From an uncultured Erysipelotrichaceae bacterium (lineage in GTDB: Bacteria; Bacillota_I; Bacilli_A; Erysipelotrichales; Erysipelotrichaceae), in assembly GCA_910586285.1 (NCBI GenBank), contig CAJUGR010000012.1, positions 1 through 23,288 on the forward strand: 23,288 nt of DNA, given 5' to 3'. Position 1 is the stretch's first letter. Every line of letters begins with the position of its first letter. Positions 1 through 8,370 of the stretch are shown piece by piece. Under the pieces are notes generated by a model. The model did not search any database. It was given only the letters and a program-made list of their open reading frames with translations, and was not told the origin of the DNA. Position numbers and translations under genes: made by a program.

Positions 1-17
1 GTAAAATCAGGTGTTTA

Positions 18-45
18 AAAAGGTGTACCATTTGATACACCTTTT
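18..45. terminator. Hairpin terminator near left edge
   Basis: A perfect 10-bp inverted repeat (AAAAGGTGTA / TACACCTTTT, 8-nt loop) has runs of T on both strands: four on plus, five on minus. It could end a plus-strand gene lying left of the window or, after a 3' UTR of about 240 nt, the ispD transcript coming from the right. The stem is AT-rich, so strength is uncertain. Between it and 286 I see no convincing gene. Confidence 0.5.
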
Positions 46-286
46 CCCTGTTTTGGATGTTTTTTGTTTATGGAAATATACGCAAAAAGGACAACTCCTC
101 CCGAATTGCGCAAGACCATTGTATCAAATTTCCATTTACTTGAGTGCTTCTTTCTGCGTTTGGTTCGTACCTCAACGTATTTTCTTGAAGAATCAATAAA
201 GTAGCCATTTCTATTAATAACGTGATCGTTTAAGTGAAATTAACAATTCCCAAAGATCCTTCATATTAGAGCCCTTTGTGATATAC

Positions 287-934
287 TTATTTACCGACTA
301 CATCTTCCTGTGTTGTCACTTTCATGTTTGCATAGCTGCCTTCTACAACTCGTACCGAAATATCACTGTATATTTCTACCAGCTGAGCATCATCAGTCGC
401 GCTAACTCCATCTTTCATTGCCTGATCATAACAGTAACGAATCAATGTGGTATGAAATGCCTGTGGGGTTTGTGCCGCATATAGCTTATCTCTTACGTAG
501 GTTTGTTTAACATATCCGTTTTCTACTTCCTTGATGGTATCTTTTACCGAAGTGCATAATAAGCATGCTTGATGATCCCTTAATGTTTCCAACAATCGAT
601 CGATACATACCACCGGAAGCCATGGTCGGGCACCGTCATGAATCAACACCAAATCTTGCGATACTTCACGCAATCCATGATATACTGACTCCTGACGTGT
701 CTCACCGCCAATCACATAAACGATGTTTTTATCACCGCACAGATGTGCAAACTCATCTCTATCTGCCACAGCACAAACCACAATGATCTGTACACAACGA
801 ACATCTTTTTGAAACAGTGAAACGGTTTTTTCCAATACTGTCTTTCCATCCGCCAACGGATAAAGCATTTTATTATATCCCAATCCCATACGCGAACCAC
901 TGCCGGCCGCAACGACCAATGCCGAATACTGCAT
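287..934 (-). CDS. ispD: 2-C-methyl-D-erythritol 4-phosphate cytidylyltransferase IspD
   Basis: This enzyme transfers CMP from CTP to 2-C-methyl-D-erythritol 4-phosphate, the third step of the cytosolic MEP pathway to isopentenyl diphosphate and hence to undecaprenyl carrier lipid. The 215-residue protein has the family landmarks in order: N-terminal CTP-binding loop AAGSGSRMG (9-17) with Arg15, Lys22 after it, HDGARP (99-104), AAQTPQAF (153-160), TDDA (180-183) and the substrate-side NMKVT (203-207). Length is slightly under the usual 225-235. The ATG is preceded by AGGAG at a normal distance; an overlapping ATG 8 nt upstream is in another frame. It stands alone behind the XRE gene with a 96-nt gap. 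The family is secure; a bifunctional IspDF is excluded by length. Confidence 0.96.
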   Translation of the reverse strand: MQYSALVVAAGSGSRMGLGYNKMLYPLADGKTVLEKTVSLFQKDVRCVQIIVVCAVADRDEFAHLCGDKNIVYVIGGETRQESVYHGLREVSQDLVLIHDGARPWLPVVCIDRLLETLRDHQACLLCTSVKDTIKEVENGYVKQTYVRDKLYAAQTPQAFHTTLIRYCYDQAMKDGVSATDDAQLVEIYSDISVRVVEGSYANMKVTTQEDVVGK

Positions 935-1030
935 ATCATCACTCCTATGGACTTATTTTAACATAATTTCCATCCGTTTCCTATCGCGTTATTCTTTTAT
1001 GACAGCACTCCATTCTTATAAGAAACGAAT

Positions 1031-1717
1031 TTAATCCATCTCTTTATCTAAATCTAATTTTATTAAAACATCATATGCTTCCGAACATTCCTGTTTCGAC
1101 AAACCGGTTTCTTGTATTAAAAAATCAACAGCTTCTTTTTTGGTAGGAAATCCATTTAATATTTCTTTGGATTCTTTTAGTCTGCTTAACGCATTTCGGA
1201 ATTCTTCTATCGTAATGTCTGATCGATTTCCGTAGACATTTCTTTCAACATATGCCATCTTTCTGTGATTTTCTATCATTCCGCTAACCAAACCGATTAA
1301 CATAAATATATACTGTAACCCATTATCCTTAATGAAACCATATATGACAAAAACAACGATAATGATCGTTACCACAATGGATTCAAAAAAGTGGTCTCTT
1401 TCCCATTTCCGTTTAAAGTACTCGACTTTATCCTTGACGGTAAAAACACTTTCTTCTAAGGCACTTAATAAATTATTATCAGCGACCTCTTTATACTTGT
1501 TATCGGGTATTTTCTCACCGCTGAACAATTCATTTAGTGTGATATTCAATATCTTACAAAGTTCCGGCATGAGCGAAGCATCTGGTAGATTTAAACCACG
1601 TTCCCATTTACTGACGGCATTTTTACTTACACCGATTTTTTCCGCCAGCTGTTCCTGTGTCAAATTTTTATCCTTACGACATTCCGCAATAAATTTTCCA
1701 ATCTTATCTTGATTCAT
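1031..1717 (-). CDS. XRE-family regulator with two membrane segments
   Basis: Residues about 5-62 form a Cro/C1-type helix-turn-helix, with a typical signature around LTQEQLAEKIGVSKNAVSKW (19-38). A charged linker follows, then two hydrophobic segments (about 111-128 and 132-149) that should anchor the protein in the membrane with the DNA-binding domain inside. The C-terminal 70 residues are soluble and probably helical. Their last part (about 186-222) recalls the short 'K-A-V-x-F-L-x-x-x-T-G-L-S-x-x-E' helical hairpin found at the end of several small regulators and L7/L12-like domains; this is a weak resemblance. The start is set at the second ATG of an ATGATG pair, 7 nt after GAGG; the first (1720) or an ATG at 1735 are possible. 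It may sense a membrane or envelope signal, but the target is unknown. Confidence 0.8.
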   Translation of the reverse strand: MNQDKIGKFIAECRKDKNLTQEQLAEKIGVSKNAVSKWERGLNLPDASLMPELCKILNITLNELFSGEKIPDNKYKEVADNNLLSALEESVFTVKDKVEYFKRKWERDHFFESIVVTIIIVVFVIYGFIKDNGLQYIFMLIGLVSGMIENHRKMAYVERNVYGNRSDITIEEFRNALSRLKESKEILNGFPTKKEAVDFLIQETGLSKQECSEAYDVLIKLDLDKEMD

Positions 1718-1796
1718 CATGATCCCTCTTTTCATGATTATCTTACCATTTTATCTATTATCTTTAAACACACCTAAGGTTTACTTATGATATTTA

Positions 1797-2204
1797 CTAT
1801 GCTAAATTCTTCATCATTATAATTTCTAAAGGTTCATGGGGTAGTTGTAAAGAACCGCAATCGTGATAACCAATATGTCGATAAAAGAATTGAGCCGATT
1901 CATCTGATAATGTGGAGGTTAAGACCATTTTATAGTTTGTTTCTTTCATTTTCTTTTCCCAAAATTGAACGAGTTGTTTTCCATATCCTTTTCTTCGATA
2001 TTCGCTTAAGAAATACAGCATATACATAAAAGGAATGTGATCCCAAAATAAATTATATCTTAGCCAACCGATCACAATATCATTTTCAATCACCACAAGC
2101 ACTCTTTTGGCATGAATGCTGTTTTTTAATTCATTAGGACAAATATGCTTATCATAATTCATTAATACTTCCCAATCGCTTTCATTCGCATATCGAATCA
2201 TCAT
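1797..2204 (-). CDS. GNAT-family N-acetyltransferase
   Basis: This 135-residue protein has the GNAT fold pattern. A strand-turn-strand core ends in residues 60-68, followed by the acetyl-CoA pyrophosphate-binding motif A, RRKGYGKQL (70-78, consensus Q/R-x-x-G-x-G/A). The FFYRHIGY segment near 106-113 is the usual motif B 'F-Y-x-x-x-G-F' element. The acceptor substrate cannot be read from sequence; small GNATs of this type acetylate amines, antibiotics or protein N-termini. Start is the first of two adjacent ATGs (2204 or 2201) with only a weak GGTG ribosome site. It is followed 80 nt later by the XRE gene on the same strand, with no clear terminator between, so co-transcription is possible. 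Confidence 0.85.
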   Translation of the reverse strand: MMIRYANESDWEVLMNYDKHICPNELKNSIHAKRVLVVIENDIVIGWLRYNLFWDHIPFMYMLYFLSEYRRKGYGKQLVQFWEKKMKETNYKMVLTSTLSDESAQFFYRHIGYHDCGSLQLPHEPLEIIMMKNLA

Positions 2205-2255
2205 TTTTCACCACTCTCTAATTCTGCCTTATGACAATCCATAAAGTCTCTTAAC

Positions 2256-2281
2256 AAAAAAGTCTGAATGCTCAGACTTTT
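2256..2281 (-). terminator. Terminator of the ftsW-fakA operon
   Basis: A 10-bp perfect stem (AAAAGTCTGA / TCAGACTTTT) with a 4-nt loop is followed on the minus strand by a run of six T. It starts 8 nt after the fakA stop, exactly where the operon should end. Confidence 0.9.
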
Positions 2282-2289
2282 GCTTATCA

Positions 2290-3927
2290 TTATTCTACAC
2301 CGATAATAAAGGAGTACACCGGTTGACCGCCGTTATTGACTTCAACCTCAATATCATAGCGATCAGTGATATAATTACTGATTTCCAATGCTTCTTCTTC
2401 TTGAATATCATCACCGTAAATAAGCGTTACGATTTCACTTTCATCATCCACCAACGCATCAATAAGTTGTTTGGTCGCTTCCATCTTATCTTTCAGTGCA
2501 ACGACAATATCCTTTTCTTTAATCCCCATATAATCACCGGCTTGAATTGCTAAGCCTTCAAAGGTTGTATCTTTAATAGCATAAGTAATCTGTCCGGTTT
2601 TCACCAATGTGATCGCATCGTTCATTTCAGCGACATTGGTATCAGGATCCGCATCAGGATTGAACATGATGCATGCACATAAACCCTGTGGTATTGTTTT
2701 AGAAGGAATGACATAGATATGTTCATCCTCCAACACAGCAGCTGCCTGTTGCGCAGCTAAAATAATATTGGAATTATTTGGCAGAAGGAAAATATTTTCC
2801 GCGTTCACTTTTTTGATGGCTTCAACGAAATCTTCGGTTGAGGGATTCATCGTCTGACCACCGCTGATGACAGCATCTACGCGCAGTTCCCTAAACATTT
2901 CTGCCAAGCCATCACCGGCTGCAACGGTAATAATAGCATAAGGATTACGTGGTTTTGCCTCTGTCATTTCGTCAATTTCTTCCTTTGATGCCTGCGTCAT
3001 GATATTTTCATGTTGCTCTTGCATATTTTCAATTTTCAGCTTTACAAATTCACCGTATTGCTGACCCAGTTTCAACGCTTCACCGGGAGTAAGCGTATGC
3101 ACATGGACTTTCACAATATCCTCGTCCTGTACACATACGATAGAATTACCGATGTTAGCCAAGGCATCACGCAGTACTTCTTCCTGAAAGTCTGATTGAG
3201 ATGCTTCATTCAGGCGAACGATAAATTCCGTACAATATCCGAATTCTTCACTCTCTAGTGAAGCTCCAACCGATTCTTTGCTTCCCTGCTCATCACTCAA
3301 CGCGACAGGCTCACCTTTTAATGCGGCTGCGAAGCCCTGCAAAATCGTAACCAAACCGGCTCCGCCGCTGTCAACAACACCGACTTCTTTTAATACCGGT
3401 AATAATTCCGGTGTTCGCTTCAAGGATGCAATCGCTTCCTCTACCATTTTATCCATAACGGCAATACATGAAACATCCGCATTTTCCGATGCAAAAGCAT
3501 ACGTATAATCGGCTGCTTCCCGTACTACCGTCAGAATCGTTCCTTCGACCGGTCGCATAACGGCCTTGTATGCAACTTGAGAACCGATCACCAACGCATT
3601 CGCTAACTGAAAGCCGTTGATTTCACTCATGCCTTCCACGCCTTGCGCCAGACCGCGGAAGATCTGTGAAGTAATGACACCGGAGTTACCGCGTGCGCCC
3701 ATCAATAAACCTTTGGACAACACTTTGGCAATCTCGCAAACACTCTCACTGCCACAGCTTAATGCGTCCTTTACTCCGGCATTAAATGTCAGAGACATAT
3801 TTGTTCCGGTATCCCCATCAGGAACCGGGAAAACATTCAATGCATCAATATCCGGAAAATGGTTCGTTAAATGATTAGCACCACTTTCCAGCATTTGCTT
3901 AAATAAAAACCCATTGATCGTATTCAT
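2290..3927 (-). CDS. fakA: Fatty acid kinase subunit FakA (DAK2/YloV family)
   Basis: FakA is the ATP-binding subunit of fatty acid kinase. Together with a FakB (DegV-like) carrier it phosphorylates exogenous fatty acids to acyl-phosphates for phospholipid synthesis. The N-terminal Dak2 nucleotide domain carries NVFPVPDGDTGTN (31-43) with the Mg-binding Asp37 and Asp39. The middle domain has Cys232 and the pair His275/His277, matching the metal-binding Cys/His/His set known for Staphylococcus FakA. The C-terminal half (about 325-545) fits the FakB-binding region. At 545 residues it is full length. The start at 3927 is preferred because GAGGG lies 7 nt upstream; the ATG at 3933 would be only about 2 nt from it. 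It follows asp23 by 11 nt, the same order as yloU-yloV in Bacillus. No fakB is in the window. Confidence 0.93.
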   Translation of the reverse strand: MNTINGFLFKQMLESGANHLTNHFPDIDALNVFPVPDGDTGTNMSLTFNAGVKDALSCGSESVCEIAKVLSKGLLMGARGNSGVITSQIFRGLAQGVEGMSEINGFQLANALVIGSQVAYKAVMRPVEGTILTVVREAADYTYAFASENADVSCIAVMDKMVEEAIASLKRTPELLPVLKEVGVVDSGGAGLVTILQGFAAALKGEPVALSDEQGSKESVGASLESEEFGYCTEFIVRLNEASQSDFQEEVLRDALANIGNSIVCVQDEDIVKVHVHTLTPGEALKLGQQYGEFVKLKIENMQEQHENIMTQASKEEIDEMTEAKPRNPYAIITVAAGDGLAEMFRELRVDAVISGGQTMNPSTEDFVEAIKKVNAENIFLLPNNSNIILAAQQAAAVLEDEHIYVIPSKTIPQGLCACIMFNPDADPDTNVAEMNDAITLVKTGQITYAIKDTTFEGLAIQAGDYMGIKEKDIVVALKDKMEATKQLIDALVDDESEIVTLIYGDDIQEEEALEISNYITDRYDIEVEVNNGGQPVYSFIIGVE

Positions 3928-3938
3928 GGTCATTCCCT

Positions 3939-4298
3939 CTATTTCATGGCTTTAACTCCCTGGACATAAACATTGATCACATTGAAATCAAGTTCCAGAG
4001 ATTTTTCCATCATATATTTTACTTTCTTTTGTACTTCATTGACAACCTCCGAAATCTTAATTCCGTGAGATACAATGATATATAAGTCCAGTTCCAGCTG
4101 CCCGTCTTTTTCGCGCACAACAACGCCGCGAGAATAGTTTTCTTTCTTTAACAATTCCGCAATGCCATCCTTCACCATTTTTTGTGAAGCCATGCCGACA
4201 ACGCCGTAGCATTCACTGACCAATCCACCGGCCAACGATGCGATCGCTTCGATTGAAATATTGATATTACCGTATTGTGTACTTCTTGAAATTGGCAT
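3939..4298 (-). CDS. Asp23/Gls24 family envelope protein (YloU-like)
   Basis: This 119-residue protein belongs to the Asp23/Gls24 (DUF322) family. It opens with the typical ISRSTQYGNINISIEAIAS-type strand-helix segment and the 'Y-G-V-V-G-M' core (31-36), then an amphipathic central part and a closing beta hairpin ending in NVYVQGV. Family members lie under the cell membrane and are linked to envelope stress and fatty acid metabolism. This one pairs with fakA exactly as yloU pairs with yloV. A strong AGGAGG site precedes the ATG, and a promoter-like sequence lies just upstream, so it can probably be made independently of the division genes. The molecular function of YloU-type proteins is not established. 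Confidence 0.9.
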   Translation of the reverse strand: MPISRSTQYGNINISIEAIASLAGGLVSECYGVVGMASQKMVKDGIAELLKKENYSRGVVVREKDGQLELDLYIIVSHGIKISEVVNEVQKKVKYMMEKSLELDFNVINVYVQGVKAMK

Positions 4299-4321
4299 AA
4301 GTTACCTCCTATATCTTTATT

Positions 4322-4350
4322 ATTATACTCAGTTTCAGAACGGAAAGCAA
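4322..4350 (-). promoter_or_regulatory. Probable promoter for asp23-fakA
   Basis: On the minus strand a TTGCTT element (4345-4350) is followed after exactly 17 nt by a perfect TATAAT (4322-4327), 24 nt before the asp23 ATG and inside the 62-nt divIB-asp23 gap. The -10 is consensus and the -35 is partial. It would let asp23-fakA be expressed separately from the division genes. Confidence 0.55.
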
Positions 4351-4360
4351 ATTTCCTTTC

Positions 4361-5152
4361 TCACTGGCACGGTTGTTCATAAATACTTGCGTTGGTTTCA
4401 TCCAGTTCCATACATACATGTGATTTTCCTGATGATCGTAATACTTGTTTATAATCATTTAACAGCGGTATCCCGTCATAAGAAGAATACAGTGTATTGC
4501 CATCCTGCATCACCATTTTCACCATATGTGCATCATAACTGCGCTGATAAGGCTGAATTTCTGATATCATCGCTATAAAATCCTCACTGACTTCGCGTTT
4601 ATTTACATTAAATGCATCAACCAGCTTCTGCATATTCTCATCATCGAAATCACCCAAGATCGGGTAATTGGCCAAAACGGGAATATGCGCCTCATCAACC
4701 GCTATTTTCTCAAACGGTTCCTTTTCTTGACCGCATACGATCACATACGCTTTGCCGTTTTCATCACGAATACTGCCCAGAATCTTTTTTTCATGAATTT
4801 CCAACTGAATGGCCCCCTGCCAATTCTTTATCACGTCTACGCTTTCAATCAGTTCATGTTGTTCCAAATTCCAATTGATTAAAAATTTCGGCATAATCAC
4901 ATAACGGGTTCGATAAGACAATTTAGCCATTTCCAGAATATCATCATCACTGTAATATGTATTCCCCGAAATACTCAAAGATTTCACTTTTGAGTAATCC
5001 GAAGCAAAATAAAACGTACCCACGATCAATACGGTGAGGATAACCAAGCGCTTTACCCTTCGCCATCGCACTTTTCGCTTTTTTTTTCGATCCTGTAATT
5101 CGATGAATTTTTGTTCTACATCATCATACAGAATATCCTTTATATCTTCCAA
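4361..5152 (-). CDS. divIB: Cell division protein DivIB/FtsQ
   Basis: DivIB is a bitopic divisome protein that recruits and controls septal peptidoglycan synthesis with FtsL and DivIC. The 263-residue protein has a basic cytoplasmic tail (KKKRKVRWRR near 23-32), one membrane segment (about 34-50), then a POTRA domain starting at VKSLSISGNTYYS (56-68) and a beta domain to about 240, the expected FtsQ/DivIB layout. Translation seems to start at TTG (5150-5152), overlapping the last 13 nt of murB. GGAG lies 8 nt upstream, and the next in-frame ATG would remove the membrane anchor. Sequence conservation in this family is low, so the call rests on architecture plus position after murB. Confidence 0.9.
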   Translation of the reverse strand: MEDIKDILYDDVEQKFIELQDRKKKRKVRWRRVKRLVILTVLIVGTFYFASDYSKVKSLSISGNTYYSDDDILEMAKLSYRTRYVIMPKFLINWNLEQHELIESVDVIKNWQGAIQLEIHEKKILGSIRDENGKAYVIVCGQEKEPFEKIAVDEAHIPVLANYPILGDFDDENMQKLVDAFNVNKREVSEDFIAMISEIQPYQRSYDAHMVKMVMQDGNTLYSSYDGIPLLNDYKQVLRSSGKSHVCMELDETNASIYEQPCQ

Positions 5153-6042
5153 TTAAACCGCTCCACTTCCGTACGCAATTCAATTCCGAATTGTTCCCTT
5201 ACCTTACGCTGAATCTCTTTGACCAGAGCCGCTATATCTGCCGCTTTGGCATGATCTTCGTTGACGATAAAGTTCGCATGTTTTTCGGAAACCATGGCGC
5301 CGCCGATCCGTTTACCACGATAACCGATTTTTTCAATCAGTTCCCATGCCTGGGCATTTTCCGGATTGCGAAACATACTGCCCGCACAGGGCTTATCCAA
5401 CGGTTGGGTACTCATACGACGCTTACGGCGTGAATCCATACAGTCGCTGATTTCTTTTTGATTGCCCGGCTGCAGTTGTAAACGGCCGCCCAAAATGATC
5501 CAATCGTTCTCTCTTTGAAAGCGGGAATGACGATAATCATAGTCCAATTGTTCACTGTCCATCCATACGCATTCGCCATCTTTCAGTACGAACACACTCT
5601 GTAAGACATCGCTGATCGCGCTGCGATAAGCACCGGCATTCATATAAATCGCGCCGCCCAAGGTTCCCGGAATGCCGCTCGCAAATTCCAAACCGCTCAA
5701 TGAGCGTTTCATCGCCTCATGCGCCAACAGAATAATACTGCATCCGGCCTGTGCGACACAAATGCCGTCTTCATCAAAGTAAAAGTCGCTCATATATCGC
5801 TCCAAGCAGATGACAACCCCCACATAAGGATCATCGCTACATAACAAATTACTGCCACGACCGAATATTTTATACGGCAAGTCTTCGTTTTGACATATTT
5901 TCAATATTTCCATCAAACACAGTTCGTTTTTGGGATAGACAAAATATTGACAGTCGCCGCCGACTTGAAACGTTGTATGTTTTGCCAAGGATTCATTGCA
6001 TTTTACATCACCATAGGCGGAGAAGCGTTTTTCCAAATTCAT
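5140..6042 (-). CDS. murB: UDP-N-acetylenolpyruvoylglucosamine reductase MurB
   Basis: MurB reduces UDP-GlcNAc-enolpyruvate to UDP-MurNAc with FAD and NADPH in the cytoplasm. The FAD domain shows KIFGRGSNLL (58-67) and the GIPGTLGGAIYMNAGAY segment (123-139). The YRHSRF motif (170-175) supplies the active-site Arg. Ser222 in AGSMFRNP is the expected proton donor, and Glu292 near the C-terminus completes the catalytic set. Length is 300 residues, as in other Gram-positive MurB. The ATG at 6042 is chosen because AAGGTG lies just upstream; a GTG at 6051 would overlap the murG stop and has no ribosome site. It starts 5 nt after the murG stop and overlaps divIB. Confidence 0.96.
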   Translation of the reverse strand: MNLEKRFSAYGDVKCNESLAKHTTFQVGGDCQYFVYPKNELCLMEILKICQNEDLPYKIFGRGSNLLCSDDPYVGVVICLERYMSDFYFDEDGICVAQAGCSIILLAHEAMKRSLSGLEFASGIPGTLGGAIYMNAGAYRSAISDVLQSVFVLKDGECVWMDSEQLDYDYRHSRFQRENDWIILGGRLQLQPGNQKEISDCMDSRRKRRMSTQPLDKPCAGSMFRNPENAQAWELIEKIGYRGKRIGGAMVSEKHANFIVNEDHAKAADIAALVKEIQRKVREQFGIELRTEVERFNWKI

Positions 6043-6047
6043 TGATT

Positions 6048-7124
6048 TCACCTTTTCATTTCATCGATCCAGTCCAGAATATCTTCACTGGCATTAGGAA
6101 AGCCAAGCTGCTTGGCGGCTTCCCGCATTTGTTTTTGTAAAGCTTTATTTTCACTGATCAACTGAATTTTCGCATTCAGTGTTTCACTGTTTAAGTCCTT
6201 TTCCTCAATCATAAAGGCTGCCTTATGCTTACACAGAACCTGTGCATTGTAGTATTGATGATTATGTGCGACATAAGGAGAAGGAATGAGTATCGCAGGT
6301 GTTCCCAATGCCGTGATTTCGGCTGCGGTTGTCGCACCGGCACGACAGATGATAAGGTCTACCTTTTCCATGATCTCCAACTGTGACACATATTCCACCA
6401 CATGAAGATGATGATCATCCGGAAGACGTTTCATGACTTCTTCCTTGTTGTTTTTCCCACAGACAAATAAAATCTGCGCATCACTCTTCACCTTCGGCAA
6501 CGCTTCACACATGATTTCATTGATACTGGTGGAGCCCAATGAACCCATAACCACCAAAATCAACGGCTTATCTTCCCTCAAATACAGGGAACGATAATAC
6601 TCGCGGTTAAAGGGTACCTGTAAAGCACTGCTCGCTCTAGGATTTCCCAACAGCCGCGTTTTTTTCGGATCAAATGTTTCCAACAATCGTTCATAACAGA
6701 TAACGATACCATCCGCATAACGAGCCGCCAATTTATTGCTTGCCCCCGCAACCGAATTCTGTTCATGAATTAATGTGGGAATGTGCAGACTGTGGGCTGC
6801 CAAAATAACCGGAGCGCTCACATATCCGCCAAATCCCATCACCACATCCGGTTGCCATTCTTTGATGATCTGTACCGCCTGATGCTTGGCCTTGACCATC
6901 TGTACGATTGCTTCCGCCTTTTGTACGATATTGCCGACCAACCCGCTTGTATGCAGTGATCGAAATGCATATCCTGCCTGGGGAATCAGCGTTGTTTCCA
7001 TGCGATCATCGTTGCCGATAAAAAGCAATTCCAAATCCGAATAACGCTTTTTCGCAGCTTCTGCCAGCGCCAATGCCGGATAAATATGTCCGCCGGTCCC
7101 GCCGGTCGCAATCAACAGTTTCAT
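6048..7124 (-). CDS. murG: UDP-N-acetylglucosamine transferase MurG
   Basis: MurG adds GlcNAc to lipid I on the inner face of the membrane, producing lipid II. The 358-residue GT28 enzyme has the N-terminal acceptor-side loop GGTGGHIYPALALAE (8-22) with His13, HEQN in the middle of the N-terminal domain, the second glycine loop around MGSLGSTSIN, and the C-terminal UDP-GlcNAc-binding CRAGATTAAEI followed by HNHQYYNA. AAGGAG lies 8 nt before the ATG. Its neighbours ftsW and murB are its usual partners in the dcw cluster. Nothing is missing or odd. Confidence 0.97.
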   Translation of the reverse strand: MKLLIATGGTGGHIYPALALAEAAKKRYSDLELLFIGNDDRMETTLIPQAGYAFRSLHTSGLVGNIVQKAEAIVQMVKAKHQAVQIIKEWQPDVVMGFGGYVSAPVILAAHSLHIPTLIHEQNSVAGASNKLAARYADGIVICYERLLETFDPKKTRLLGNPRASSALQVPFNREYYRSLYLREDKPLILVVMGSLGSTSINEIMCEALPKVKSDAQILFVCGKNNKEEVMKRLPDDHHLHVVEYVSQLEIMEKVDLIICRAGATTAAEITALGTPAILIPSPYVAHNHQYYNAQVLCKHKAAFMIEEKDLNSETLNAKIQLISENKALQKQMREAAKQLGFPNASEDILDWIDEMKR

Positions 7125-7144
7125 GAGTTCACTCCTTGTTCTTT

Positions 7145-7150
7145 ATTATA
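7145..7150 (-). promoter_or_regulatory. Possible extended -10 element before murG
   Basis: Within the 73-nt ftsW-murG gap the minus strand reads TG-A-TATAAT, an extended -10 element 20 nt before the murG ATG. There is no good -35. A partial hairpin (GACT..ACCC / GGGT..AGTC, about 7162-7184) sits just upstream without a T-run. It may be an internal promoter, with low certainty. Confidence 0.3.
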
Positions 7151-7197
7151 TCACGACTTACCCGCTTAAGGGTAGTCTTTTTCATCCGTTATCATTT

Positions 7198-8283
7198 TTA
7201 TTCACCGCTGTTGGCAATGCTCATCAACAATCCCATCGAACCCATCATGACAAGCAGCGAACTGCCGCCGTAAGAAATAAAAGGCAGCGTAATTCCGGTC
7301 ACCGGAAACAGGCCGACCACCACGCCCAAATTGATCATTACCTGAATTGCAAATAAGGAAATCAAACCGATAGCGGTATAACATAAAAAGCTGTCGCGAC
7401 AGGAAAGGGCAATTTTCACGCCCTCATAAATGACCAATAAAAATAACGCAATGAGCAATATGCAGCCGATAAAGCCGAATTCCTCCGCAAAAATCGCAAA
7501 GATAAAATCCGTTTGCGGCTCCGGCAAGTAGAAATGCTTCTGCATACTCTGATCAAAACCGACCCCCAAAATACCACCCGGCGCAATCGCAAAGAGCGAT
7601 TGTATGATTTGAAAACCCGAACCCAGCGGATCACTCCACGGATCGATAAAAGAAGTAATGCGAGCCAGACGATATGGTGCCGATAAAATCAAGCCGCCCA
7701 ATCCGGCCGCTCCCATCATTCCCACTCGTGTAAAGTACTTAATCGGTGCATCGGCGGCCAGCACGATCACAACAATACTGCACACCATAACGATACCGCT
7801 GCCGAAATCCGGCTGTAATAAGATTAAGCCAAAGCCCAACATCGTTAAAAAAGCCGGAAATAATAAATCATTTTTAAACTTCTTGACACGATAACGGCGA
7901 GATAAATAATCGGAAACATATAATATCACTGCGATTTTGAAGAATTCAGATGGCTGAATCAGAAAACTGCCGACCCCAAACCAGCTGCGGCTGCCGTTGC
8001 GGGAAACGCCCAGTCCCGGTATAAGTACCAAGATCAAAGCTGCCGTACAAAACAAAAAGATTTTCTTTACATGCGGACGAATTCGCATCAGATTCAAACG
8101 GCTGGCACCATGCATCACAAAACAGCCAATTAGGGCAAAGACAAGCTGCCGTTTCATAAAATACATCGGATCTTGAAACTTCGCTTCTGCCCACACCCGT
8201 GAGGAAGAAGCGATCATAACAATACCGATGGCAACCAGCGTTAATATTTCACAAGTCAATAAACGGCATTTCTTGGAAAACAC
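7198..8283 (-). CDS. ftsW: FtsW-type SEDS lipid II polymerase
   Basis: SEDS proteins polymerise glycan strands from lipid II; FtsW does so at the septum with a class B PBP. The 361-residue protein is almost all membrane segments (about ten). It carries the SEDS landmarks: SRSWF plus LIQPSEF (about 114-132), QPDFGSG near 172-178, the extracellular loop RITSFIDPWSDPLGSGFQ holding the conserved Asp residues, LPEPQTDFIFA and FISYGGSS near the end. It starts at GTG (8281-8283) after GGGGTG; a nearby ATG is out of frame. FtsW is preferred over RodA because murG, murB and divIB follow directly. It is slightly short compared with typical FtsW of 380-400 residues. Confidence 0.92.
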   Translation of the reverse strand: MFSKKCRLLTCEILTLVAIGIVMIASSSRVWAEAKFQDPMYFMKRQLVFALIGCFVMHGASRLNLMRIRPHVKKIFLFCTAALILVLIPGLGVSRNGSRSWFGVGSFLIQPSEFFKIAVILYVSDYLSRRYRVKKFKNDLLFPAFLTMLGFGLILLQPDFGSGIVMVCSIVVIVLAADAPIKYFTRVGMMGAAGLGGLILSAPYRLARITSFIDPWSDPLGSGFQIIQSLFAIAPGGILGVGFDQSMQKHFYLPEPQTDFIFAIFAEEFGFIGCILLIALFLLVIYEGVKIALSCRDSFLCYTAIGLISLFAIQVMINLGVVVGLFPVTGITLPFISYGGSSLLVMMGSMGLLMSIANSGE

Positions 8284-8370
8284 AGCAGCATCACCCCATA
8301 AATATATATGCTTTCTCCACCAAAAAATGTCGTATTTCGCTGTTTGATTCTTTCATGATTGATGAATAAG

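Noticed and set aside
11..199. 62-residue plus-strand frame at the left edge
   Set aside because: No ribosome site, runs through the terminator hairpin at 18-45, and has unremarkable composition.
42..250. Open minus-strand frame of about 65 codons downstream of ispD
   Set aside because: It has no start codon in its first two thirds and ends inside the hairpin. I recognise no family; it could be a relic but there is no support.
1013..1024. Perfect 12-bp palindrome TTCTTATAAGAA beyond the XRE stop
   Set aside because: Too short and AT-rich to separate from chance, with no loop or T-run for a terminator and no clear promoter overlapped.
7162..7184. Hairpin between ftsW and murG as a terminator
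   Set aside because: The stem is interrupted and no T-run follows on the minus strand; murG would be cut from its operon.
8284..8370. ftsW promoter
   Set aside because: One must exist after the sortase terminator, but only weak -10-like TATATA boxes without a proper -35 are visible, so none is annotated.
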